Assembly: GCA_001873585.1 (NCBI GenBank)
Contig: MNZL01000153.1
Location: 1-7,299 of the forward strand
Source: Rhodobacterales bacterium CG2_30_65_12
GTDB lineage: Bacteria; Pseudomonadota; Alphaproteobacteria; Rhodobacterales; Rhodobacteraceae
DNA: 7,299 nt
Reading direction: 5' to 3'
Part shown: positions 1-5,950 of the stretch, in pieces
Layout: the number at the start of each line of letters is the position of its first letter
Position numbering within the stretch: position 1 is the first letter of the stretch
The notes under the pieces: generated by a model
What the model saw: the letters and a program-made list of their open reading frames with translations, nothing else
The model's database searches: none
What the model was told of the DNA's origin: nothing
Made by a program: the position numbers and the translations under genes

Positions 1-2706
1 GCCGACGTTTTTGCCCAGATCGCGGCGGGCGCCGAAGCCGCCGGCGGCGATGGCGCGGTCTTGCGTACCCAAACCGTCTCGGTTCTGCGCGACGTGCTCG
101 AACGTGGTCGCAGCGCGATCGCCGAGGCGCTTGGTGAAAGTCCGTTCGCGGCGCAGCCCGCCGTGCGCGCCTATGCCTGGCTGACCGACCGGGTGGTGGA
201 AACCGTATTCACCGTCGCCACCCGGCACCTGCACCCGCTCCCCACCCCCACCGCCGGCGAACGGCTCGCCCTGCTCGCGGTCGGCGGTTACGGTCGGTTC
301 GAAATGGCGCCGTTTTCCGATGTCGATCTCTTGTTCCTCACGCCGTGGAAAATCACGCCCTGGGCCGAGAGCGTGATCGAGAGCATGCTCTACATGCTGT
401 GGGATCTGCGGCTGAAGGTAGGCCATGCCTCGCGCACGGTGAAAGACTGCCTGCGGCTCGGCAAGGACGATATCACCATCCGCACCGCGCTGCTCGAACA
501 CCGCTACATCTGTGGCGATGCCGGGCTGGCGGTGGAGCTGACCGAGCAGCTCTGGTCGAGCCTGTTCAAAGGCTCGGAGGCCGAATTTATCGAGGCCAAG
601 CTGGAAGAACGCGCCAACCGGCACAAAAAGCAGGGCGGCCAGCGGTATATGGTCGAACCCAACGTAAAAGAGGGAAAGGGCGGCTTGCGCGACCTGCAAA
701 CGCTGTTCTGGGTGGCCAAATATGTGCACGGCGTGAGCCGGGTTGCGGAATTGCGCGAACTGGGCATGTTCACCGAAGACGAAAATGCCACCTTCGCGGC
801 GGCCGACAACTTTCTCTGGGCGGTGCGCTGCCACCTGCATCTCGTCACCGGCCGGGCGATGGATCAGCTTACCTTCGATCTGCAGGTCGAGGTGGCCGCC
901 CGAATGGGCTATGAAGACCGCGCCGGTCGGCGCGCCGTCGAGCATTTCATGCAAGATTACTTTCGCCATGCCACCAAGGTGGGCGAGCTGACACGGATTT
1001 TTCTCACCGCGCTGGAGGCCGCTCACGTCAAGCGCGAGCCGCTGCTGGTGGGGCTGTTCAAGCGCCGAAAGAAGGTGCGCGCACCCTTCGCGGTGCGCCA
1101 GAGCCGGCTTACCATCGCCGACGAAACGGCCTTTCTCGCTCACGGGATCAACATTTTGCGGATGTTCGAGGAGGCGCTGCGCACCGGGCTGCTGATCCAC
1201 CCCGACGCAATGCGCATTGCCACCGGGCATCTGGAAATGCTTGACGAGGAGGTGCGCTCCTCGCGCGAAGCGGCGCGGATCTTCCTCGACCTTCTGCTCA
1301 AGCATGGCAATCCCGAGCGGGCGCTGCGGCGGATGAACGAGCTGGGTGTGCTCGGCGCCTATATTCCCGAATTCGCGCCGATCGTGGCGATGATGCAATT
1401 CAACATGTATCACTCCTACACCGTCGACGAACACACGATCCAGGTGATCTCGGCGCTGGCCGAGATCGAACGCGGTGAGCGGCTGGAAGAGCTGCCGGTG
1501 GCGAGCCGGATCATCAAGGAGGGCGTGAACCGCAAGGTGCTCTATATCGCGCTCCTGTGCCATGATCTCGGCAAGGGCCGCGTGGAAGATCACTCGATCC
1601 TCGGCGCCCGGATTGCCCGCGCCGTAGGCCCCCGGCTGGGGCTGACGAAACCAGAGACCGAAACGGTGGAATGGCTGGCGCGCTATCACCTGCTGATGTC
1701 GGACGTGGCGCAGAAGCGCGATCTGTCGGACCCGCGCACGATACGCGGCTTTGCCAAGGCGGTGGGGTCGAAGACCCGGCTCGACCTCCTGCTGGTGCTC
1801 ACCGTCTGCGATATCCGCGGCGTTGGCCCGAACATCTGGAACAACTGGAAGGCGATGCTGCTGCGCGATCTCTACAGCCAGACACGAAAAGCGCTTGAAG
1901 ACGGCATCGCGGCCTATTCGTCTGGCGCGCGCGCCGACAAGGCGAAAAAGGCGCTGCGCGCGGCGCTGGCCGACTGGGACAAGAAAGACCTGCGCATCGA
2001 GACATCCCGACATTACGATCCTTACTGGCAAGGGCTTTCGACCGACGAGCACATGGTTTTCGCCCGCCTGCTGCGCGGGCTCGACGCCGACGAGATTCGC
2101 ATTGATCTGACCCAAGACGCCGATCGCGACGCCACCCGCGCCGCCTTCGCGCTGGCCGACCATCCCGGCATTTTCTCGCGGCTCGCCGGCGCGCTGGCGC
2201 TGGCGGGGGCGAACGTGGTGGATGCGCGCACCTATACCTCGAAAGACGGCTGGGCCACGCCGGTGTTCTGGGTCCAGGACCATGAAGGCAAACCGTTTGA
2301 ACAAGCGCGGCTGACGCGGCTCGAAGACATGATCCACAAGACGCTCAAAGGCGAGGTGGTGGCGCGCGAGGCGATGCGCGACCGCGACAAGATCAAGAAA
2401 CGCGAGCGCGCCTTCCGGGTGCCGACCCATATCAGCTTCGACAATGAAGGCTCGGACATCTACACGATCATCGAAGTCGACACCCGCGACAGGCCGGGGC
2501 TCTTGCACGACCTCACCCGGGCGCTGGCGGCCAACAACGTCTACATCGCCTCCGCCGTGATCGCCACCTATGGCGAACAGGTGGTGGATACCTTCTATGT
2601 GAAAGACATGTTCGGGCTGAAATTCCATTCCGAGACCAAGCGCAAGGCGCTCGAAAAAAAGCTGCATGAGGCAATCCAGCGCGGCGCCGAAAGGGCTGAG
2701 CGCTAA
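1..2706 (+). CDS. glnD: Bifunctional [protein-PII] uridylyltransferase / uridylyl-removing enzyme GlnD, 5'-partial
   Basis: GlnD is the cytosolic nitrogen sensor that uridylylates PII proteins (GlnB/GlnK) when glutamine is low and removes UMP when glutamine is high. The frame is open from base 1 and gives 901 residues before the TAA. Domains in order: a nucleotidyltransferase domain with GGYGRFEMAPFSDVDLL at about 283-333, including the S-D-x-D metal-binding pair; a conserved middle block with VEPNVKEGKGGLRDLQ near 652-699; an HD hydrolase domain with YTVDEHTIQ near 1417-1443, CHDLGKG with the HD pair at 1561-1566, and EDHSILGAR shortly after; then two C-terminal ACT domains (about 2150-2350, starting ADHPGIFSRL, and about 2467-2690, with DRPGLLHDLTRAL) that bind glutamine in this family. 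No stop separates base 1 from the TTG at 61, and family members of this group extend further N-terminally, so the true start is probably upstream of the window. All catalytic motifs look intact. The stop overlaps murJ. Identification is firm; only the start is unknown. Confidence 0.97.
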   Translation, partial: ADVFAQIAAGAEAAGGDGAVLRTQTVSVLRDVLERGRSAIAEALGESPFAAQPAVRAYAWLTDRVVETVFTVATRHLHPLPTPTAGERLALLAVGGYGRFEMAPFSDVDLLFLTPWKITPWAESVIESMLYMLWDLRLKVGHASRTVKDCLRLGKDDITIRTALLEHRYICGDAGLAVELTEQLWSSLFKGSEAEFIEAKLEERANRHKKQGGQRYMVEPNVKEGKGGLRDLQTLFWVAKYVHGVSRVAELRELGMFTEDENATFAAADNFLWAVRCHLHLVTGRAMDQLTFDLQVEVAARMGYEDRAGRRAVEHFMQDYFRHATKVGELTRIFLTALEAAHVKREPLLVGLFKRRKKVRAPFAVRQSRLTIADETAFLAHGINILRMFEEALRTGLLIHPDAMRIATGHLEMLDEEVRSSREAARIFLDLLLKHGNPERALRRMNELGVLGAYIPEFAPIVAMMQFNMYHSYTVDEHTIQVISALAEIERGERLEELPVASRIIKEGVNRKVLYIALLCHDLGKGRVEDHSILGARIARAVGPRLGLTKPETETVEWLARYHLLMSDVAQKRDLSDPRTIRGFAKAVGSKTRLDLLLVLTVCDIRGVGPNIWNNWKAMLLRDLYSQTRKALEDGIAAYSSGARADKAKKALRAALADWDKKDLRIETSRHYDPYWQGLSTDEHMVFARLLRGLDADEIRIDLTQDADRDATRAAFALADHPGIFSRLAGALALAGANVVDARTYTSKDGWATPVFWVQDHEGKPFEQARLTRLEDMIHKTLKGEVVAREAMRDRDKIKKRERAFRVPTHISFDNEGSDIYTIIEVDTRDRPGLLHDLTRALAANNVYIASAVIATYGEQVVDTFYVKDMFGLKFHSETKRKALEKKLHEAIQRGAERAER

Positions 2707-4247
2707 TGGCAGGCATTCGGCTGGTGCGCGGCTTTCTCACGGTGGGAAGCTGGACGATGGCCTCGCGCCTGCTCGGCTTCGTGCGCGATGTGGCGATCGC
2801 CGCCGCGCTCGGGGCCGGCCCGGTAGCGGAGGCCTTCCTGATCGCTTTCAGCCTGCCCAACATGTTTCGCCGGTTCTTCGCCGAGGGCGCGTTCAACATG
2901 GCCTTCGTGCCGATGTTTGCCAAAAAGGTGGAAGCAGGCGAGGGCGCGCACGAATTTGCCCGCGATGCCTTCACCGGGCTCGGCACGGTGCTGATCGTGT
3001 TTACACTGGCCGCGCAGGTGTTCATGCCGGCGCTGGTGCTGGCGATGGCGTCGGGCTTTCTTGCCGACGAGCGCTTCGGCCTCGCCGTGATCTATGGCCG
3101 GATCGCCTTTCCCTACATCTTGTTCATCTCGCTTGCCGCCCTGCTCTCAGGTGTGCTGAACGCAACCGGGCGATTTACCGCCGCCGCCGCAGCGCCGGTG
3201 CTGCTCAACCTGATCTTCATCGCGGCGCTCAGCCTCGGTGCATGGGCCGGGTGGGACATCGGGCTCACGCTGGCCTGGTCGGTGCCGGTGGCCGGCGTTG
3301 CGCAGGTGGTGCTGGTCTGGATCGCGGCCTCGCGGGCGGGCTTCCGGCTGGTGCCGGAACGGCCACGAATGACGCCCGAACTCAAGCGCCTGGCGATCAT
3401 CGCCCTGCCCGCTGCGCTGGCCGGCGGCGTGGTGCAGGTCAACCTGCTGATCGGCCGCCAGGTGGCGAGCTTTTTCGACGGTGCGATCGCCTGGCTCAAT
3501 TACGCCGACCGGCTCTACCAGCTCCCCCTTGGCGTGGTCGGCATTGCCATTGGTGTGGTGCTCCTGCCCGACCTCTCGCGCCGCCTGCGCGCGGGCGACG
3601 AAGGCGGCGGGCGCCATTCGCTCAGCCGGGCCGGCGAGATGGCGCTGGCGCTCACCGTGCCCGCCTCGGTGGCGCTTCTGGTGATCCCGATGCCGCTGGT
3701 GCAGGCACTGTTTCAGCGCGGAGCCTTCACCGCCGACGATACTGCGGCAACCGCAGTCGCGGTGCAGATCTACGGCCTCGGCCTGCCCGCCTTTGTGCTG
3801 CAAAAGGTGCTGCAACCGGTCTATTTCGCCCGCGAAAACACCCGCACACCATTCTACTTCGCCTTGGTGTCAATGGTGGTGAATGCCGGGCTGGCCATCG
3901 GCCTCGCCCCGGTGATCGGCTATATCGCGGCGGCGATCGGCACCACGCTCGCGGGCTGGGCGATGGCGGGGCTGCTCTGGCTCGGCACCCGCCGGATGGG
4001 CGATGTAGCCCGGTTCGACGCCCGCTTCCGCGCCCGGCTCTGGCGGATCGGCGTGGCGGCCTGGTCGATGGGCGCAATCATCTGGGCAGTGTCGATCCCG
4101 TTGCAACCGATGCTGGGCACCTCGGGGCTCGGCCCGATCGCGGTGCTGCTGCTGGTGGCCGCAGGCGCGGTGAGCTATTTTGGCATCGGCCAGCTTATCG
4201 GCGCGTTCCGCCTGGCCGAGTTCAAGGCGGCGATGAAGCGCGACTGA
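2706..4247 (+). CDS. murJ: Lipid II flippase MurJ (MviN family)
   Basis: MurJ is the inner-membrane MOP-superfamily flippase that moves lipid II from the cytoplasmic to the periplasmic face during peptidoglycan synthesis. The 513-residue product is of typical length and is almost wholly hydrophobic, in keeping with the 14-helix fold of the family. Visible signatures include SRLLGFVRD (residues 20-28), FRRFFAEGAFNMAFVPMF (54-71), LNATGRF (151-157) and NYADRLYQLPLGVVG (265-279). By position, R21, R27, an Arg of the R55/R56 pair, and D268/R269 correspond to the cavity-lining charged residues studied in E. coli MurJ (R18, R24, R52, D269, R270). The ATG at 2706 shares its A with the glnD TAA (TAATG), and AAGGG at 2691-2695 lies 10 nt before it inside glnD, so translation is probably coupled. 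glnD followed by murJ/mviN is a known alphaproteobacterial arrangement. A long alternative frame over this gene is a GC-rich shadow. Confidence 0.96.
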   Translation: MAGIRLVRGFLTVGSWTMASRLLGFVRDVAIAAALGAGPVAEAFLIAFSLPNMFRRFFAEGAFNMAFVPMFAKKVEAGEGAHEFARDAFTGLGTVLIVFTLAAQVFMPALVLAMASGFLADERFGLAVIYGRIAFPYILFISLAALLSGVLNATGRFTAAAAAPVLLNLIFIAALSLGAWAGWDIGLTLAWSVPVAGVAQVVLVWIAASRAGFRLVPERPRMTPELKRLAIIALPAALAGGVVQVNLLIGRQVASFFDGAIAWLNYADRLYQLPLGVVGIAIGVVLLPDLSRRLRAGDEGGGRHSLSRAGEMALALTVPASVALLVIPMPLVQALFQRGAFTADDTAATAVAVQIYGLGLPAFVLQKVLQPVYFARENTRTPFYFALVSMVVNAGLAIGLAPVIGYIAAAIGTTLAGWAMAGLLWLGTRRMGDVARFDARFRARLWRIGVAAWSMGAIIWAVSIPLQPMLGTSGLGPIAVLLLVAAGAVSYFGIGQLIGAFRLAEFKAAMKRD

Positions 4248-4318
4248 AACCACGGTGCCTCCTGCGGGACCCGGACGCGGCATTTGATCGTTGGAAATTC
4301 CGGTTTTCCGGTATCATA

Positions 4319-4347
4319 TTGCTGCGAAATGGAATTTTTTGCAGCAA
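4319..4347 (+). repeat. 11-bp inverted repeat downstream of murJ
   Basis: TTGCTGCGAAA (4319-4329) faces TTTTGCAGCAA (4337-4347) across a 7-nt loop. All positions pair in plus-strand RNA, counting one G-U wobble (4326 with 4340); on the minus strand that pair becomes an A-C mismatch, so the plus transcript folds better. It lies about 71 nt after the murJ stop, so it may form the 3' end of the glnD-murJ mRNA. There is no T-tract after the stem, so a classical intrinsic terminator is not supported; 3'-end protection or an operator are alternatives. Confidence 0.55.
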
Positions 4348-4448
4348 CCCGGTGTGATCAACCTTTCGTTCACCTTTTTCCAGTTCAGCCCGGCGGCAGG
4401 ACGCCGCCCAGAGCGCAGCGGTCTACCCTGCCGCCTCGCCTATCGCGC

Positions 4449-4480
4449 AAAAAAGGCGACAACCCCTGCCCCGGCCTTTT
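4449..4480 (-). terminator. Candidate intrinsic terminator of glyA, possibly bidirectional
   Basis: Read on the minus strand, AAAAGGC (4480-4474) and GCCTTTT (4457-4451) form a perfect 7-bp inverted repeat, and the second arm runs into a six-T tract (4454-4449). The 16-nt loop is G-rich and can add a further G-C and a G-U pair near the stem. The structure starts 21 nt after the glyA stop, a usual place for a terminator. On the plus strand the same repeat ends in four Ts, so it could also stop read-through from murJ, but less well. Four of the seven stem pairs are A-T, so the stem is not strong. Confidence 0.6.
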
Positions 4481-4493
4481 CAACCTTTGCCAG

Positions 4494-4514
4494 CCCCGGC
4501 TTCAGAGCCCGGGG
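4494..4514 (-). repeat. GC-rich hairpin spanning the glyA stop codon
   Basis: CCCCGG at 4494-4499 and CCGGGG at 4509-4514 form a 6-bp all-GC stem, with two more possible pairs past a one-base bulge, enclosing the glyA stop (4502-4504) and last codon. It is followed on the minus strand by no T-run. It may help to end or protect the glyA message just ahead of the terminator-like repeat, or be a by-product of GC-rich sequence. Confidence 0.4.
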
Positions 4515-5794
4515 TAGATCGGGAAGCGCGCGCAGAGATCGGCCACCTTGGCCGCCACCGCCGCCTCCACTGCACCGTTGCCCTCGTCGCCATTTGCCGC
4601 CAGCCCGTCAACCACCTCGACGATCAGATCGGCGATCTGGCGAAACTCCGGCTCGCCAAAGCCGCGCGTGGTGCCCGCCGGGGTGCCAAGGCGGATGCCG
4701 CTCGTTACCGTCGGCTTTTCCGGGTCGAACGGGATGCCGTTCTTGTTGGTGGTGATATGGGCGCGGCCGAGCGCCTTTTCGGTGGCGTTGCCTTTCACGC
4801 CCTTGGGCCGCAGATCGACCAGCATCACATGGGTGTCGGTGCCGCCGGTGACGATATCGAGCCCGCCGCGCATGAGCTGGTCGGCCAGCGCCACGGCATT
4901 GGCGCGCACCTGTTTGGCGTAGGCCTTGAACTCGGGGCGCAGCGCCTCGCCAAAGGCCACCGCCTTGGCGGCGATCACATGCATCAGCGGCCCGCCCTGG
5001 ATGCCGGGGAAGATCGCTGAATTCACCTTCTTGGCGATGGTCTCATCGTTGGTGAGGATCATGCCGCCACGGGGGCCGCGCAGGGTTTTGTGTGTGGTCG
5101 TGGTGGCAACGTCGGCGTAGGGAAACGGCGAGGGATGTTCACCTGCCGCGACGAGGCCGGCGAAATGCGCCATGTCGACCATCAGATACGCCCCCACCGC
5201 ATCCGCGATCTCGCGGAAACGCGCAAAATCGAGCTGACGCGGGATTGCCGAGCCACCGGCGATGATCAGCTTCGGCTGGTGCTCCTCGGCCAGCCGGGCG
5301 ATCTCGTCGTAATCCACCAGGCTGTCTTGCTGGCGCACACCGTATTGCACCGCGTTAAACCATTTGCCCGACTGGTTGGGCGGCGCGCCATGGGTGAGGT
5401 GCCCACCGGAGGCGAGGTTCATGCCAAGAATGGTGTCGCCGGGCTGGATCAACGCGGTAAACACGCCCTGATTGGCCTGGCTGCCCGAATTGGGCTGCAC
5501 ATTGGCAAAACCCACGCCAAACAGTTGTTTCGCCCGCTCGATGGCGAGATTTTCCGCCACATCCACCCACGCGCAGCCGCCATAATAGCGCCGGCCGGGG
5601 TAACCTTCGGCATATTTGTTGGTCATCACCGAGCCTTGGGCTTCCATCACCGCGCGGCTGACGATGTTTTCCGAGGCGATCAGCTCGATCTCGTCGCGTT
5701 GGCGTTTGAGCTCGCCCTCGATCGCGCCGTACAGCTCGGCGTCGCGGGTTTTGAGCCCCTCGGTAAAAAAGCCTGCATCACGGATATCGGTCAT
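4502..5794 (-). CDS. glyA: Serine hydroxymethyltransferase GlyA
   Basis: GlyA is the cytosolic PLP enzyme that converts serine and tetrahydrofolate to glycine and 5,10-methylene-tetrahydrofolate, the main source of one-carbon units. The 430-residue protein has the whole family pattern: ELIASENIVS (residues 36-45), NKYAEGYPGRRYYGG (59-73), PNSGSQAN (101-108), VDMAHFAGLVAAGEHPSPF (206-224), the PLP-binding block TTTTHKTLRGPRGG (231-244) with Schiff-base lysine K236, and SGIRLGTPAGTTRG (365-378), whose arginine R367 fits the substrate carboxylate-binding position. The length is slightly above the 417 residues of E. coli GlyA and suits alphaproteobacterial members. The ATG is preceded by AGGAG (minus strand, 5805-5801) with 6-nt spacing, which settles the start. 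It converges on murJ and diverges from nadK. No glycine, SAM or THF riboswitch is recognisable in the leader, though a bulged hairpin lies 47 nt upstream. Confidence 0.98.
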   Translation of the reverse strand: MTDIRDAGFFTEGLKTRDAELYGAIEGELKRQRDEIELIASENIVSRAVMEAQGSVMTNKYAEGYPGRRYYGGCAWVDVAENLAIERAKQLFGVGFANVQPNSGSQANQGVFTALIQPGDTILGMNLASGGHLTHGAPPNQSGKWFNAVQYGVRQQDSLVDYDEIARLAEEHQPKLIIAGGSAIPRQLDFARFREIADAVGAYLMVDMAHFAGLVAAGEHPSPFPYADVATTTTHKTLRGPRGGMILTNDETIAKKVNSAIFPGIQGGPLMHVIAAKAVAFGEALRPEFKAYAKQVRANAVALADQLMRGGLDIVTGGTDTHVMLVDLRPKGVKGNATEKALGRAHITTNKNGIPFDPEKPTVTSGIRLGTPAGTTRGFGEPEFRQIADLIVEVVDGLAANGDEGNGAVEAAVAAKVADLCARFPIYPGL

Positions 5795-5840
5795 GGATCT
5801 CTCCTGTGGGGTACTATTTTCGGTTTCCTAGAGGATTGCA

Positions 5841-5871
5841 CCCGGCGCGGGAAGCCCCTTCGCGACCCGGG
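5841..5871. repeat. Bulged hairpin in the glyA-nadK intergenic region
   Basis: Three nested helices pair in order: CCCGG (5841-5845) with CCGGG (5867-5871), CGCG (5846-5849) with CGCG (5861-5864), and AAG (5852-5854) with CTT (5858-5860), closing a 3-nt loop. Two 2-nt bulges interrupt the stem. The complement also pairs, so the structure could form in a glyA leader transcript 47 nt before its start, or in a nadK leader. No T-run follows on either side, so it does not look like an attenuator terminator. GC-rich DNA folds easily, so chance is possible. Confidence 0.45.
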
Positions 5872-5913
5872 GCCGCCAAGACGCAAGCACACTGGCGCCG
5901 GAAGGAAACTTGT

Positions 5914-5937
5914 GGTCTTTATCCGAACGCAAAGACC
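5914..5937. repeat. Perfect 7-bp inverted repeat next to the nadK ribosome binding site
   Basis: GGTCTTT (5914-5920) and AAAGACC (5931-5937) are exact reverse complements separated by 10 nt. The second arm ends 4 nt before the nadK Shine-Dalgarno. The dyad could be a repressor or activator site for either divergent gene, or an RNA hairpin that modulates ribosome access to nadK. Perfect pairing with a mixed A/T and G/C arm makes this less likely than the GC-only repeats to be a composition effect. No protein is assigned to it. Confidence 0.5.
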
Positions 5938-5941
5938 CGCC

Positions 5942-5947
5942 GAGGAA
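5942..5947 (+). promoter_or_regulatory. nadK Shine-Dalgarno (GAGGAA)
   Basis: GAGGAA lies 3 nt before the ATG at 5951 (AGG to ATG about 5 nt). It decides the start: the same reading frame is open far upstream to 5090, but that part is antisense to glyA and has no NAD kinase homology, whereas the family similarity begins right at this ATG. Confidence 0.65.
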
Positions 5948-5950
5948 ACA

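Larger units (their letters stand above)
4248..4501. other. Convergent murJ-glyA spacer (254 bp), AT-rich in its first half
   Basis: This gap between two converging genes has no credible coding region. The frames that cross it have no recognisable protein content and run into the glyA antisense strand. Bases from about 4281 to 4380 are clearly more AT-rich than the flanking genes. In order it holds an 11-bp inverted repeat (4319-4347), a weak GGTG/CACC pair followed by five Ts (4351-4379), a GGCGGC/GCCGCC hairpin without a T-run (4392-4408), and a 7-bp AAAAGGC/GCCTTTT repeat that suits a glyA terminator (4449-4480). A poor -35/-10-like pair on the plus strand (TTGGAA at 4291, CATATT at 4315, 18-bp spacing) is noted as a speculation only. 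Confidence 0.8.
5795..5950. promoter_or_regulatory. Divergent glyA-nadK intergenic control region (156 bp)
   Basis: glyA and nadK are transcribed away from each other from this segment, so both promoters probably lie here or extend into the opposite coding start. I could not find a convincing -35/-10 pair on either strand, which is common in GC-rich alphaproteobacteria. Recognisable elements are the glyA Shine-Dalgarno (5801-5805), a bulged 12-bp hairpin (5841-5871), a perfect 7-bp inverted repeat (5914-5937) and the nadK Shine-Dalgarno (5942-5947). Assignment as a control region rests on gene orientation, not on mapped sites. Confidence 0.6.

Noticed and set aside
61..63. TTG at 61 as the start of glnD
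   Set aside because: The frame is open upstream to base 1 without a stop and the family extends further N-terminally, so the gene is better treated as cut by the window edge.
3147..3815. Minus-strand 222-codon open frame opposite murJ
   Set aside because: No domain, no clear ribosome binding site, and residue composition expected of an antisense frame to a GC-rich gene.
2666..4357. Plus-strand 563-codon open frame overlapping murJ
   Set aside because: It is rich in Arg, Ala, Gly and Pro with no family signature, typical of a shadow frame in GC-rich DNA; murJ in the overlapping frame is unmistakable.
4351..4379. GGTG/CACC pair followed by TTTTT as a murJ terminator
   Set aside because: A 4-bp stem with a 16-nt loop is too weak to call a terminator, although the T-run is real.
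4468..4500. Direct repeat GCCCCGGC at 4468-4475 and 4493-4500
   Set aside because: The copies are short, GC-only, and each is part of a local hairpin or loop near the glyA end; only two copies, so not a repeat array.
5090..5950. Open frame that would extend nadK upstream by about 287 residues to 5090
   Set aside because: This part is antisense to glyA, has no NAD kinase similarity, and the family match plus a ribosome binding site fit the ATG at 5951.
5795..5950. Riboswitch (glycine, SAM or THF type) ahead of glyA
   Set aside because: No conserved core of these classes could be recognised in the short leader; only a plain bulged hairpin is present.
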